Origin: Callipepla californica brunnescens
Taxonomy: Eukaryota; Chordata; Aves; Galliformes; Odontophoridae
Assembly (NCBI GenBank): GCA_023055505.1
Contig: JALIRH010000049.1
Span: 3,720,001-3,784,000, forward strand
DNA: 64,000 nucleotides
Direction: 5' to 3'
The notes under the pieces were generated by a model. It made no database searches and had not been told where the DNA came from. It saw nothing but the letters and a program-made list of their open reading frames with translations. The position numbers and the translations under genes are program-made. Shown here piece after piece: positions 46,248-61,642 of the stretch (the first letter of the stretch is position 1; each line of letters starts with the position of its first letter).

Positions 46248-49200
46248 GAATCAATGTGACCATAGGGATCAATGGGGCCATAGGGATCCATGGGGCCATA
46301 GAACTCAAAGGGGCCATAGGGATCAATGGGAGCAAAGGAATAAGTGGGACCATAGGAATCAGTGGGGCCATAAAACTCAATGTGACCATAGGGATCAATG
46401 GGACCATAGGAATCAATGGGGCCATAAGAATCAGTAAGGCCATACGAATCAGTGGGGCCACAGAGATCAATGGGGCCACAGGGATCAATTGGGCCATAAG
46501 AATCAATGGGGCCATAGGAATCAATGGAGCCATAGGGATCAAAGGAGCCATATAACTCAATGGGGCCATATAACTCAATGGGGCCACAGGGATCAATGGG
46601 GCCATAGGAATCAATGGGGCCATAGGAATCAGTGGGGCCATAGGAATCAATGGGGCCATAGGAATCAGTGGGGCCATAGGAATCAATGGGGCCATAGGGA
46701 TCAATGCGGCCATAGGGATAAATGGGGCCATAGGAATCAATGCGGCCATAGGGATAAATGGTGCCTTAGGAATCGATGGGGCCATAGGGATCTATGAGGC
46801 CATAGGGATCGATGAGGCCATAGGAATCAATGGAGCCCTTGAACTCAATGGGGCCATAGGAATCAATGGGGCCATAGGAATCAATGGTGTTATAGGAATG
46901 AATGGAGCTATAGAACTCAATGGGGTCATAGGGACCAATGGGACCATAGAACTCAAAGAAGCCATTGGAAGCAATGGGCCAATAGGGATCAATGGGGCCA
47001 TAGGGATCGATGAAGACATAGGGATCATCGGGGCCATAGGGATCATCGGGGCCATAGGAATCAATGGGGCCATAGGAATCAATGGGGCCATAGAACTCAA
47101 TGGGGCCATAGAACGCAATGGGGCCATAGGGATCAATGGGGCCCTAAAGATCAATGGGGCCATATAAATCAATGGGGCCATAGAACTCAATGGGGCCATA
47201 GGGATCAATGGGGCCATAGAACTCAATGGGGCAATAGAACTCAATGGGGCCATAGGGATCAATGGGACCATAGGAATCAATGGGGCCATAGGGATAAATG
47301 GGACCATAGGGATCAATTGGGCCATAGAACTCAACGGGGCCATAGGAATCAATGTGGCCATAGAACTGAAAGGGGCCATAAAAATCAAAGGGGCCATAGG
47401 AATCAATGGGGCCATAGGGATCAATGGTGCCACAGCGATCAATGGGACAATAGGAATCAATGGGGCCATAGAACTCAATGGGGCCATAGGAATCAAAGGG
47501 GCCATAGGAATCAATGGGGCCATAGGAATCAATGGGGCCATAGGGATCAATGGAGCCATAGAACTCAGTGGAGCAATAGAACCCCAATTGGCCATAGGGA
47601 TCAATGGGGCCATAGGGATCAATTGGGCCATAGAACTCAATGGGGCCATAGAACTCAAAGGGGCCAAAAAAATCAATGGGACCATAGGAATCAATGGGAC
47701 CATAGAACTCAATGGGGCCATAGGAATCAATGGGGCCATAGGAATCAATGGGGCCATAGAATTCAATGGGGCAATAGGGATCAATGGGGCCATAGGGATC
47801 AATGGAGCCAAAGAACTCAAAGGAGCCATAGACCTCAAAGGGGCCATAGGGATCAATTGGGCCATAGAACTCAATGGGGCCATAGGAATCAAAGGGGCCA
47901 TAGGAATCAATGAGGCCAAAGGCATCAGTGGAGCCATAGAACTCAAAGGGGCCATTGGGATCAATGGGGACATAGAACTCAATGGGGCCATAGACCTCAA
48001 AGGGGCCAAAAAAATCAATGGGGCCATAGGACTCAATGGGGCCATAGGGATCAATGGGGCCAAAGGGATCAATAAGGCCATAGGAATCCATGCGGTCATA
48101 GAACTCAATGGGGCCATAGGGATCAATAGGGCCATATGTATCAATGGGGCAATAGGAATCAATGGGGCCATAGGGATCAATAGGGCCTTATGTATCAATG
48201 GGGCAATAGGAATCAATGAGGTCATAGGGATCAATGGGGCAATAGGAATTAGTGTGGCCATAGGTATCAGTGGGGACATAGAAATGAATGGGCCCTAGGG
48301 ATCAATGGGACCATAGGAATCAATGGGGCCATAGGAATCAGTTGGGCCATAGGAATCAGTGGGGCCATAAAAATCAAAGGGGCCATAGGAATCAATGGGG
48401 CCATAGGGATCAATGGAGCCATAGGGATCAATGGGGCCATAGAACTCAATGGGGCAATAGGGATCAAGGGGGACCTAGGGATCAATGGGGCCATAGGAAT
48501 CAATGGGGCAATAGGAATCAGAGGGGACGTAAAAATCAATGGGGCCATAGGGATCAGTGGGGCCATAGTAATCAGTGGGGCCTGAGGAATAAATGAGGCA
48601 CTCGGGATCAATGGGGCCATAGGGATTGATGGGGCCATAGGGATCAAAGGGGCCATAGGGATCAATGGAGCCAAAGAACTCAAAGGAGCCATAGAACTCA
48701 ATGGGGCCATAGGGATCAAGGGGGACATAGGGATCAATGGCGCCATAGGAATCAATGGGGCCAGAGGAATCGATGTGGGCATAGGGATAGATGAGGCCAT
48801 AGGAATCAATGGGGCCATAGAACTCAAAGGGGCCATAGAGATCAGTGGGGCCATAGGGATCAATGGAGCCAAAGAACTCAAAGGAGCCATAGAACTCAAT
48901 GGGGCCATAGGGATGAATTGTGCCATTGAACTCAATGGGGCCATAGGGATCAATGGGGCCATAGGGATCAATGTGGCCATAGGGATCAATGGGGCCATAG
49001 AACTCAACGGGGCCATAGAACTCAAAGGGGCCAAAAAAATCAATGGGACCATAGGAATCAATGGGACCATAGAACTCAATGGGGCCATAGGAATCAATGG
49101 GGCCATAGAACTCAATGGGGCAATAGGGATCAATGGGGCCATAGGGATCAATGGAGCCAATGAACTCAAAGGAGAGATAGACCTCAATGGGGCCATAGGG

Positions 49201-50110
49201 ATCAATGGAGCCATAGGGATCAATTGGGCCATAGAACTCAATGGGACCATAGGAATCAATGTGGCCATAGAACTGAAAGGGGCCATAATAATCATAGGGG
49301 CCATAGGAATCAATGGGGCAATAGGGATCAATGGTGCCACAGCGATCAATGGGACCATAGGAATCAATGGGGCCATAGAACTCAATGGGGCCATAGGAAT
49401 CAATGGGGCCATAGGCATCAATGGAGCCATAGAACTCAAAGGGGCCATTGGGATCATTGGGGCCATAGAACTCAATGGGGCCATAGAACTCAAAGGGGCC
49501 AAAAAAATCAATGGGGCCATAGGACTCAATGGGGCCATAGGGATCAATGGGGCCAAAGGGATCAATAAGGCCATAGGAATCCATGCGGTCATAGAACTCA
49601 ATGGGGCCATAGGGTTCAATAGGGCCATATGTATCAATGGGGCAATAGGAATTAGTGTGGCCATAGGTATCAGTGGGGACATAGAACTCAATGGGCCCTA
49701 GGGATCAATGGGACCATAGGAATCAATGGGGCCATAGGAATCAGTGGGGCCATAGGAATCAGTGGGGCCATAAAAATCAAAGGGGCCATAGGAATCTATG
49801 GGGCCATAGGGATCAATGGAGCCATAGCGATCAATGGGGCCATAGAAATCAATGGGGCCATAGGGATCAAGGGGGACATAGGGATCAATGGGGCCATAGG
49901 AATCAATGGGGCAATAGGAATCAGAGGGGACGTAGGAATCAATGGGGCCATAGTGATCAGTGGGGCCATAATAATCAGTGGGGCCTGAGGAATAAATGAG
50001 GCAATCGGGATCAATGGGGCCATAGGGATTTACGAGGACATAGGGATCAATGGGGCCATAGGGATCAATGGAGGCAAAGAACTCAAAGGAGCCATAGAAC
50101 TCAATGGGGC

Positions 50111-50770
50111 CATAGGGATCAAAGGGGACATAGGGATCAATGGGGCCATAGGAATCAATGGGGCCAGAGGAATCGATGTGGGCATAGGGATAGATGAGGC
50201 CATAGGAATCAATGGGGCCATTGAACTCAATTGGGCCATGGAGATCAATGGGGCCATAGGGATCAATGGGGTCATAGAACTCAATGGGGCCATAGAACTC
50301 AAAGGGGCCATAGGAATCAATGGGACCATAGGAATCAAAGGGGCCATAGGAATCCATGGGGCCATAGAACTCAAAGGGGCCATAGAGATCAATGGGGCCA
50401 TAGGGATCAATGGAGCCAAAGAACTCAAAGGAGCCATAGAACTCAATGGGGCCATAGGGATCAATTGTGCCATTGAACTCAATGGGGCCATAGGGATCAA
50501 TGGGGCCATAGGGATCAATGGGGTCAAAGGGATCAATGGGGCCATAGAACTCAATGGGGCCATGGGAATCAGTGGGGCCATAGAACTCAGTGGGGCCCTA
50601 GGGATCAATGGGGCCCTAGGGATCAATGGGGCCCTAGGGATCAAAGGGGCCATAGAACTCAATGGGGCCATAGGGATCAATGGGGCCATATAACTCAATG
50701 GGGCCATAGAACTCAATGGGGCCATAGGGATCAATGGGACGATAGGAATCAATGGGGCCATAGGGATCAA
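50111..50770 (+). repeat. 660-bp satellite duplication, copy 1 (offset 1960)
   Basis: Matches 52071-52730 at an offset of exactly 1960 bp, including three successive ccctagggatcaatgggg units, a gaggaatcgatgtgggc unit and gggacgatagg. No difference was found by eye over most of the length. Confidence 0.85.
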
Positions 50771-52070
50771 TGGGACCATAGGGATCAATTGGGCCATAGA
50801 ACTCAACGGGGCCATAGGAATCAATGTGGCCATAGAACTGAAAGGGGCCATAAAAATCAAAGGGGCCATAGGAATCAATGGGGCCATAGGGATCTGTGGT
50901 GCCACGGCGATCAATGGGACAATAGGAATCAACGGGGCCATAGAACTCAAAGGGGCCATAGGAATCAAAGTGGCCATAGGGATCAATGGGGCCATAGAAC
51001 TCAGTGGAGCAATAGAACCCCAATTGGCCATAGGGATCAATGGGGCCATAGGGATCAATTGGGCCATAGAACTCAATGGGGCCATAGAACTCAAAGGGGC
51101 CAAAAAAATCAATGGGACCATAGGAATCAATGGGACCATAGAACTCAAGGTGGCCATAGGAATGAATGGGGCCATAGAACTCAATGGGGCAATAGGGATC
51201 AATGGGGCCATAGGGATCAATGGAGCCAAAGAACTCAAAGGAGCCATAGACCTCAATGGGGCCATAGGGATCAATGGAGCCATAGGGATCAATTGGGCCA
51301 TAGAACTCAATGGGGCCATAGGAATCAATGTGGCCATAGAACTGAAAGGGGCCATAATAATCATAGGGGCCATAGGAATCAATGGGGCAATAGGGATCAT
51401 GGTGCCACAGCGATCAATGGGACCATAGGAATCAATGGGGCCATAGAACTCAATGGGGCCATAGGAATCAATGGGGCCATAGGAATCAATGGGGCCATAG
51501 GCATCAATGAAGCCATAGAACTCAAAGGGGCCATTGGGATCAATGGGGCCATAGAACTCAATGGGGCCATAGAATTCAAAGGGGCCAAAAAAATCAATGG
51601 GGCCATAGGACTCAATGGGGTTATAGGGATCAATGGGGCCAAAGGGATCAATAAGGCCTTAGGAATTAATGCGGTCATAGAACTCAATGGGGCCGTAGGG
51701 ATTAATAGGGCCATATGTATCAATGGGGCAATAGGAATCAATGGGGCCATAGGGATCAATGGGGCAATAGGATTTAGTGTGGCCATAGGTATCAGTGGGG
51801 ACATAGAACTCAATGGGCCCTAGGGATCAATGGGACCATAGGAATCAATGGGGCCATAGGAATCAGTGGGGCCATAGGAATCAATGGGGCCATAAAAATC
51901 AATGGGGCCATATGAATCAATGGGGCCATAGGGATCAATGGAGCCATAGGGATCAATGGGGCCATAGAACTCAAAGTGGCCATAGGGATCAAGGGGGACA
52001 TAGGGATCAATGGGGCCAAAGGAATCAATGGGGCAATAGGAATCAGAGGGGCCGTAGGAATCAATGGGGC

Positions 52071-52730
52071 CATAGGGATCAAAGGGGACATAGGGATCAA
52101 TGGGGCCATAGGAATCAATGGGGCCAGAGGAATCGATGTGGGCATAGGGATAGATGAGGCCATAGGAATCAATGGGGCCATTGAACTCAATTGGGCCATG
52201 GAGATCAATGGGGCCATAGGGATCAATGGGGTCATAGAACTCAATGGGGCCATAGAACTCAAAGGGGCCATAGGAATCAATGGGACCATAGGAATCAAAG
52301 GGGCCATAGGAATCCATGGGGCCATAGAACTCAAAGGGGCCATAGAGATCAATGGGGCCATAGGGATCAATGGAGCCAAAGAACTCAAAGGAGCCATAGA
52401 ACTCAATGGGGCCATAGGGATCAATTGTGCCATTGAACTCAATGGGGCCATAGGGATCAATGGGGCCATAGGGATCAATGGGGTCATAGGGATCAATGGG
52501 GCCATAGAACTCAATGGGGCCATGGGAATCAGTGGGGCCATAGAACTCAGTGGGGCCCTAGGGATCAATGGGGCCCTAGGGATCAATGGGGCCCTAGGGA
52601 TCAAAGGGGCCATAGAACTCAATGGGGCCATAGGGATCAATGGGGCCATATAACTCAATGGGGCCATAGAACTCAATGGGGCCATAGGGATCAATGGGAC
52701 GATAGGAATCAATGGGGCCATAGGGATCAA
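52071..52730 (+). repeat. 660-bp satellite duplication, copy 2
   Basis: Second copy of 50111-50770. Just after 52730 the copies differ (ggaccat in copy 1, gggccat here), marking the end of close identity. Confidence 0.85.
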
Positions 52731-55700
52731 TGGGGCCATAGGGATCGATGGGGCCATAGGGATCAATGTGGCCATAGGGATCAATGGGGCCATAGGAATC
52801 AATGGGGCCAGAGGAATAAATGGGGCCATAGGGATAGATGAGGCCATAGGAATCAAAGGGGCCATTGAACTCAATTGGGCCATAGAGATCAATGGGGCCA
52901 TAGGGATCAGTAGGGCCATAGTAATCAGTGGGGCCTGAGGAATAAATGAGGCACTCGGGATCAATGGGGCCATAGGGATCGATGGGGCCATAGGGATCAA
53001 TGGGGCCATAGGAATCAATGGGGTCAGAGGAATCGATGGGGCCATAGGGATAGATGAGGCCATAGGAATCAATGGGGCCATTGAACTCAATTGGGCCATA
53101 GAGATCAATGGGGCCATAGGGATCAATGGGGTCATAGAACTCAATGGGGCCTCTAAAACTCAATGGGGCCATAGGAATCAATGGGGCCATAGGAATCAAA
53201 GGGGCCATAGGAATCCATGGGGCCATAGAACTCAAAGGGGCCATAGGGATCAATGGGGCCATAGGGATCAATGGAGCCAAAGAACTCAAAGGAGCCATAG
53301 AACTCAATGGGGCCTTAGGGATCAATTGTGCCATTGAACTCAGTGGGGTCATAGGGATCAATGGGGCCATAGGGATCAATGGGGCCATAGAACTCAATGG
53401 GGCCATAGGAATCAGTGGGGCCATAGAACTCAGTGGGGCCATAGGGATCAATGGGGCCACAAGAATCAATGGGACCATAGGAATCAATGCAGCCATAGTC
53501 ATCAATGGGAGAATAGGAATCAATGAAGCCATAGGAATCAATGGGGCCATAGGAATCAATGGGGCAATAGAACTCAATGGGGCCAATGGAATCAAAGGAG
53601 CCATAGAACTCAATGGGGCCATAGAACTCAATGGGGCCATAGGGATCAATGGGACCTTAGGAATCAAAGGGGCCATAGGAATCAATGTGGCCATAGGGAT
53701 CAATAGGGCCATAGGGATCAATGGAACCACAGGGATCAATGGAGCCATAGAACTCAATGTGCTCATAGGGATCAATGGGACCGTAGAAATCAATGGGGCC
53801 ATACAGATCAGTGGGGCCATAGGAATCAATAAAGCCATAGGGATCAATGGGGCCATAGGGATCGATGGGGCATTCGGGATCAATGGGGCCATAGGAATCA
53901 ATGGGGCCATAGGGATCAATGGGGCCTTAGGAATCAATGGGGCCAGAGGAATCGATGGGGCCATAGGGATAGATGAGGCCATAGGAATCAATGGGGCCAT
54001 TGAACTCAATTGGGCCATACAGATCAATGGGGCCATAGGGATCAATGGGGTCATAGAACTCAATGGGGCCATAGAACTCAATGGGGCCATAGGAATCAAT
54101 GGGACCATAGGAATCAAAGAGGCCATAGGAATCCATGGGGCCATAGAACTCAATGGGGCCATAGGGATCAATTGTGCCATTGAACTCAATGGGGCCATAG
54201 AGATCAATGGGACCATAGGGATCAATGGGGCCATAGGGATCAATGGAGCCAAAGAACTCAAAGGAGCCATAGAGCTCAATGGGGCCATAGGGATCAATTG
54301 TGCCATTGAACTCAATGGGGCCATAGGGATCAATGGGGCCATGGGGATCAATGGGGCCGTAGGGATCAATGGGGCCATAGAACTCAATTGGGCCATAAGA
54401 ATCAGTGGGGCCATAGAACTCAGTGGGGCCATAGGGATCAATGGGGCCACAAGAATCAATGGGACCATAGGAATCAATGGGGCCATAGGAATCAATGTGG
54501 CCATAGGGATCAATAGGGCCATAGGGATCAATGGAACCATAGGGATCAATGGAGCCATAGAACTCAATGTGCTCATAGGGATCAATGGGACCGTAGGAAT
54601 CAATGGGGCCATACAGATCAGTGGGGCCATAGGAATCAATAAGGCCTTAGGGATCAATGGGGCCATAGGGATCGATGGGGCCTTCGGGATCAATGGGGCC
54701 ATAGGAATCAATGGGGCCATAGGGATCAATGGGGCCTTAGGAATCAATGGGGCCAAAGAACTCATTGGGGCAATAGAGATCGATGGTGCCTTAAAAATCA
54801 ATGGGGCCATAGAACTCAAAGGGGCCATAGAACTCAAAGGGGCCAAAAAAATCAATGGGACCATATGAATCAATGGGGCCATAGAACTCAATGGGGCAAT
54901 AGGGATCAATGGGGCCTTAGGGGTCAGTGGAGCCAAAGAACTCAAAGGAGCCATAGAACTGAATGGGGCTGTAGGGATCAATGGGGCCATAGTTATCAAT
55001 TGGGCCATAGAACTCAATGGGGCCATAGGAATCAATGTGGCCATAGAACTGAAAGGGGCCATAATAATCATAGGGGCCATAGGAATCAAAGGGGCCATAG
55101 GAATCAATGGGGCCATAGGCATCAATGGAGCCATATAGCTCAATAGAGCCATAGAACTGAAAGGGGCCATAGGGATCAATGGGGCCATAGGGATCAACTG
55201 AACCATAGAACTCAATGGGGCCATAGAAGTCAAAGGGCCATAGGAATCAATGGGGCCATAGGAATCAATGGGGCCATAGAACTCAGTGGGGCCATAGAAC
55301 TCAATGGGGCAATAGGGATCAATGGAGCCAAAGAACTCAAAGGAGCCATAGAACTCAATGGGGATAGGGATAAATTGGGCCATAGAACTCAATGGGGCCA
55401 TAGGAATCAATGAGGACATAGAACTGAAAAGGGGTTATAAAAATCAATGGGGCCATAGGGATCAATGGAGCCATAGAACTCAATGGAGCCATATAACTCA
55501 AAGGGGCCATAGGGATCAATGGGGCCACAGTGATCAATGGGGCCATAGGACTCAATGGGGCCATAGGGATTAATGGGGCCGTAGGGATCAATAAGGCCAT
55601 AGGAATCCATGCGGCCATAGAACTCAATGGGGCCATATGGATCAATGGGGCAATCGGAATCAATGGGGCCATAGGGATCAATGGGGCAATAGGAATTACT

Positions 55701-55993
55701 GTGGCCATATGTATCAGTGGTGACATAGAACTCAATGGGCCCTAGTGATCAATGGGACCATAGGAATCAATAGGGCCATAGGAATAAGTGGTGCCATAGG
55801 AATCAGTGGGGCCATAAAGATCAAAGGGGGCATAGAAATCAATGGGGCCATAGGGATCAATGTGGCCACAGGAATGAATGGGGCCATAGGAATCAATGGG
55901 GACTTAGGGACCAATGGGTTCATAGGAATCAATGGGGCCTTAGGAATCAATGGGGCCATGGGGATTAAACGGGCCCTCGGGATCAATGGGGCC

Positions 55994-56254
55994 TGTCGTG
56001 GTTTTATGATTTTTTGGTACTGGTATTCCACATCATGGCATCATGTAGTGCATTGGGAGTCAGGGAGAACTACATTCCCCAGAGGACTTTGCAATGCTTT
56101 GTTTTTTTTTCTCGTGTTTTCCGCTCAGAGGGAACAGATAAAAACTCTCTGCGGTCACGGGACGTTCTCTCTCTTTCCTCTAGGATCACTTAGGAGTGGG
56201 TGCTCGCTGCCGTCCGCCTTCAGCGTTAGCGTAAGGCCTTCGGTTTATCGGGCA

Positions 56255-56285
<31 letters not shown>

Positions 56286-56530
56286 GTTTTGTTTGATTAA
56301 TTAGGCGTAATTCCAAATTGTATTGCATTATATTGTGTTATTTACTTCCTGATGTCTTATTTAGTAAATTAGCTTTTCCCCCTCAGATCGTTGCCGCTGT
56401 TTTGTTTTGGGGCTTATTTCCTTTTTTTTTTTTTCCTTTTTGCCCTTTCCCCTGTCCGGAGTGTGGGCCTGTGGGTCTCCTTCCTCGGTTGTTGCGGGGC
56501 TGGGCCGAACCGGCCAACAAACCCTTGACA
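55994..56530 (+). mobile_element. Solo LTR C (ERV2 family, plus strand)
   Basis: 537 bp, TG...CA, reading TGTCGTGGTTTTATG at its start. It is homologous to the reverse complement of the ERV2 LTRs. Flanks ggcc on both sides fit a 4-5 bp target duplication in a ggggcc unit. It is the only element of this family in the plus orientation here. Poly-T and CT runs have expanded in it. Confidence 0.92.
56249..56283 (+). repeat. CT microsatellite in solo LTR C
   Basis: About sixteen CT dinucleotides. The other LTRs have only a short gagagag at the same place, so the run expanded after insertion. Confidence 0.9.
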
Positions 56531-59500
56531 GGCCATAGAACTCAATGGGGCCATAGGAATCAATGGGACCATAGAACTCAATGGTGCAGTAGGGATCAAT
56601 GTGACCACAGGGATCAATGGGACCATAGGGATCAGTGGGGCTATAGGGATCAATGGGGCCATAGGGATCAATGGGGACATAGGGATCAATGGGACCATTG
56701 GAATCAATGGGACCAGAGGAATCAATGGGGCCATAGAACTCCATAGACCCATAGGGATTAGTGGGGCCATAGAGCTCAGTGGGGCCATAGGAATCAATGC
56801 AGCCATAGGAATCAATGGGGCTATGGGAACCTATGGGGCCAACGGGGTCAATGGGGCCATCGGGATCAATGGGGCCATAGAGATCAATAGGGCCATAGGG
56901 ATCAATGGGGCCATAGAAATCAATGGTGCCATTAGGATCAATGGGGACATAGGGATCAATGGGGCCTTAGAACTCATTGGGGCCGTAGGAATCAATGGAG
57001 CAATAGGGATCAATGGGGCCATAGAACTCAATGGGGCCATAGGGATCAATGAGACCATTGGGATCAATGGGGCCATAGGAATCAATGGGGCCATAGGGAT
57101 CAACGGGGCCATAGGGATCAATCGGGCATAGGGATCAATGGGGCCAAAGAACTCAATGGGGCCATAGGGATCACTGCGGCCATAGGGATCAATGGGGCCA
57201 TAGGGATCAATGGGGCCATAGAACTCAAAGGGGACATAGAACTCAATGGGGACATAGGGATCAATGGGAACATAGGAATCAAATGGGCCATAGGAATCAG
57301 TGGGGCCATAGAACTCAGTGGGGCCATAGGGATCAATGGGGCCATGGAACTCAGTGGGGCCATAGGAATCAATGGGCCCATAGAACTCAAAGGGACCATA
57401 GGAATCAATGGGGCCATAGAACTCAAAGGGGCCATAGGCATCAATGTGACCCTAGGAATCAATGGGGCCATAGGAATCAATGGGGCCATAGGGATCAAGG
57501 GGCTATAGGGATCAATGGGGCTATAGTGATCAAAGCGGCCATAGGAATCAGTGCGGCCATAGAACTCAATGGAGCCATAGAAATCAAAGGGGCCATAGGG
57601 TTCAATTGGGCCATAGAACTCAAGGGGCCTTAGGAATCAATGTGGCCATAGAACTGAAAGGGGTAATAATAATAAATGGGGCCATAGGTATCAAGGGGCA
57701 TTAGGGATCAATGGGACCATAGGAATCAATGGGGCCATAGGGATCAATGGGGCCATAGAACTCAGTGGGACCATAGGAATCAATGGGGCCTTAGGGATCA
57801 ATGGGGCCATAGGGATTAATTGGGCCATAGAACTCAAAGGGGCCATAGGAATCAATGTGGCCACAAAAATCAATGGAGCCATAAGAATCAAAGGAGCCAT
57901 AGGAATCAATGGAGGCATAGAACTCAATGGGGCCATAGGGATGAATGGGGACATAGGGATCAAAGGGGACGTAGGGATCAATTGGGCCATAGAACTCAAA
58001 GGGGCCATAGAAATCAATGGGGCCAAAGGAATCAATGAAGCCAGAGAACTAAAAGGGTCCATAGGGATCAATGGGACCTTAGAGATCAATGGGGCAAGAG
58101 GGATCAATGGGACCATAGGGATCAATGGGACCATAGGAATCAATGCGGCCATAGAACTCAACGAGGCCATAGGGATCAATGGAACCATAGGAATCAATGG
58201 GGCCATAGGGATCATTGGGGACATAGGGATCAATGGGGCCATAGGAATCGATGGGGCCATAGGAATCAATGGGGCCATAGGGATCAGTGGGACCATAGGA
58301 ATCAATGGGGCCATAGAAATCAATGGGGCCATAGATATCAATGGGTCATTAGAAATTAATGGGGCCATAGGAATCAATGTGGCCATAGAACTCAGTGGGG
58401 CCATAGGGATCAATGGTGCATAGAAATCAATGGGGCCATAGAACTCAATGGGGCCGTAGAACTCAATGAGGCCATAGAGTTAAATGGGACCATAAGAATA
58501 AATGGGGCCATAGGGATCAATGGGGCCATAGGGATCAATGTGGCCATAGGGATTATTGGGGACATAGGAATCAATGGGGCCATAGGGATCAATGAGGCCA
58601 TAGGAATCAGTGGGGCCATAGTGATCAATGGGGCCATAGGGATCAATGGGGCCGTAGAACTCAATGGGGCCATAGAGTTAAATGGGACCATAAGAATAAA
58701 TGGGGCCATAGGGATCAATGGGGCCATAGGGATCAGTGTGGCCATAGGGATGAGTGGGGCCATAGTAATCAATGGGGCCGTAGGGATCAATGAGGCCATA
58801 GGACTCAGTGGGGCCATAGGGATCAATGGGGCCATAGGGATCAATTGGGCCGTTGCAGTCAGTGGGGCCATATAGATCGATGGGGCTATAAGAATCAATG
58901 GGGCCATAGGAATCAATGGGGCCATTGGGTCAATGTGGCCATAGGGATCAATGGGGCCAGAGGGATCAATGGGGCCATAGGAATCAATGGGGCTATAGGA
59001 ATCAATGGAGTCATAGAACTTAATGTGGCCATAGGGATCAATGGGACCATAAAAATCAATGGGGCCATTGGAATAAATGGGGCCATAGGAACCAATGGGA
59101 ACATAGGAATCAGTGGGGCCATAGGAATCAATAAGGCCATAGAACTCAATGTGGCCGTTGGGATCAATCCGGCCATAGAACTCAATGGGGCCATAGGGAT
59201 TAATGGGGCCATAGGGATTAATGGGGCCATAGAACTCATTGTGGCCATAGGAATGAATGTGGCCATAGAACTCACTAAATGGTGCCTTAGGAATCAATGG
59301 GGTCAGAGAACTCAATGGGGCCATAGGTATCAATAACGACATAGGGATCAATGGGGCCATAGGGATCAATGGAGCCAAAGAACTCGAAGGGGCCATAGAA
59401 CTCACTGGGGCCATAATGATCAATGGGGATATAGGGATCAATTGGGCCATAGAACTCAAAGGGGCCATAGGAATCAAAGTGGCCATAGAACTGAAAGGGG

Positions 59501-59648
59501 TAATAATAATAAATGAGGCCATAGGAATCAGTGGGGCCATAGTAATCAATGTGGCCACAGCGATCAATGGGACCGTAGGAATCAATGGGGCCATAGAACT
59601 CAATGGGGCCATAGAACTCAATGGAGCCATAGAACTCAATGGGGCCAT

Positions 59649-60150
59649 AGGGATCAATGGGGTAATAGGGATCAATGAGACCACAGGAATCAATGGGACC
59701 ATAGGGATCAATGGGACCATAGGAATCAGTGGGGCCATAGGAATCAGTGGGGCCATAGGAATAAATGGAGCCATAGAACTCATTGGGGCCATAGGGATCA
59801 ATGGGACCTTAGAAATCAATGGGTCCTTAGCGATCAATGGCGCCATAGGGATCAATGGGGCCACAGGGATCGATGGGGCAATTGGGATCGATGGGGCCAT
59901 AGAGATCAACGGGGCCACAGGGATCGATGGGGCAATTGGGATCAAAGGGGCCATAGAGATCAATGGGGCCATAGGAATCAATGGGACCATATAAATCGAA
60001 GGGGCCATAGGAATCAGTGGGGCTATAGGAATCAATGGAGCCATAGAACTCAATCGAGCCATAGAACTCAATGGGGCCATAGGGATCAATGGCGCCATAG
60101 GGATCAATGGGGCCACAGGGATCGATGGGGCCATAGGGACCAAAGGGGCC
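59649..60150 (+). repeat. Satellite duplication (offset 1994), copy 1
   Basis: Corresponds to about 61643-62144 at an offset of 1994 bp. Shared rare units include catataaatcgaagggg, a gatcgatggggcaattggg pair and ccatagggaccaaagggg. Confidence 0.75.
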
Positions 60151-60711
60151 ATAGGGATCAATGGGGCCACAGGGATCGATTGGGCCATAGGGATCAATGG
60201 GGCCATAGAGATCAATGGGGCCTTAGGAATCAATGGAGCCACAGAACTCAATGGGGCCATAGGGATCAATGGGGCCATAGGAATCAATGTAAACATAGGA
60301 AACAATGGAAACATAGGAATCAATGTGGCCATAGGGATCAATGGGGCCATAGGAATCAATGGAGCCATAGAACTCAATGGGGCCATAGGGATCAATGGGG
60401 CCATACAACTCAAAGGGGCCATAGGAATTAATGTGGCCATAGGGATCAATGTGGCCATAGGAATCAATGGGTCATAGGGATCAATGGGGCCATAGGAATC
60501 AATGGGACCCTAAGAATCAATGGGACCATAGGGATCAATGGAGCCATAGAACTCAAAGGGGCCATAGGGATGAGTGGGGCCATAGGAATCAATGGGGCCA
60601 TAAAAATCAATGGAACCATAGGGATCAATGGGGCCATAGGGATCAATGGGGCCATACAACTCAAAGGGGCCATAGAATTCAATGGGGACATAGGGATCAA
60701 TGGGAACATAG
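60021..60711 (+). repeat. Satellite duplication (offset 3289), copy 1
   Basis: Matches 63310-64000 at an offset of 3289 bp, including the aatgtaaacataggaaacaa and ctcaatcgagcc variants. There are a handful of differences by eye. It overlaps the end of the offset-1994 duplication, so these are nested events. Confidence 0.85.
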
Positions 60712-61642
60712 GAATCAAAGGGTCATAGGAATCAGTGGGGCCATAGAACTCAGTGGGGCCATAGGGATCAATGGGGCCATAGAAATCAATGGGGCCATAG
60801 GGATCAATGTGACCATAGGGATTAATGGGGCCTTAGGAATCAATGGGGCCACAGCAATCAAAGGGGCCATAGGAATGAATGGGGCAATACAACTCAATGG
60901 GGCCATAGGGATCAATGGGGCCATAGAAATCAATGGGGCCATAGAACTCAATGGGGTTTAGGGATCAATGTGGCCATAGGAATCAATGGGGCCATAGGGA
61001 TCAATGGGCACATAGGTATCAATGGGACCATAGAACTCAAAGGGGCCGTAGGGATCAATGGGGCCATAGAACTCAATGGGCCATAGGGATCAATGGGACC
61101 ATAGGACTCAATGGAGCCATAAGGATCAATGGGGCCATAGGGATCAATGGGGCCATCGGGATCAATGGAGACATAGAACTCAATGGAGCCATAGAACTCA
61201 ATGGGGCCATTGGAAATCAATGGGGCCATAGGGATCAATGGGACCATAGGAATCAATGGAGTCATAAGGATCAATGGGGTCATAGGGATCAATGGGGCCA
61301 TCGGGATCAATGGAGACATAGAACTCAATGTAGCCATAGAACTCAATAGGACCATAGGAATCAATGGAGCCATAGAACTCAATGGAGCCATAAAAATCAA
61401 TGGGGCCATAGGAATCAATGGGGCCATAAAACTCAATGAGGCGATATGAATCAATGGAGCCATAGGAATCAATGGAGCCATAGATCTCAATGGGGCCATA
61501 GGGATCAATGGGACAAAGGGATCAAAGGGGACATAGGGATCAATTGGGCCATAGAACTGAATGGGGCCATAGAAATCAATCGGGCCATCGGAATCAATGG
61601 GGCCGTAGTACTCAATGGAGCCATAGAACTCAATGGGGCCAT

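Larger units (their letters stand above)
46248..55993 (+). repeat. 18-bp satellite array, block III
   Basis: Same unit and orientation as blocks I and II. A marker unit, actcaatgggccctaggg with small variants, recurs near 48291, 49693, 51813 and 55737. This divides the block into higher-order segments of about 1.4, 2.1 and 3.9 kb that share rare variants such as gaaccccaattggcc (47580 and 51015). The block is ended by solo LTR C. Confidence 0.97.
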
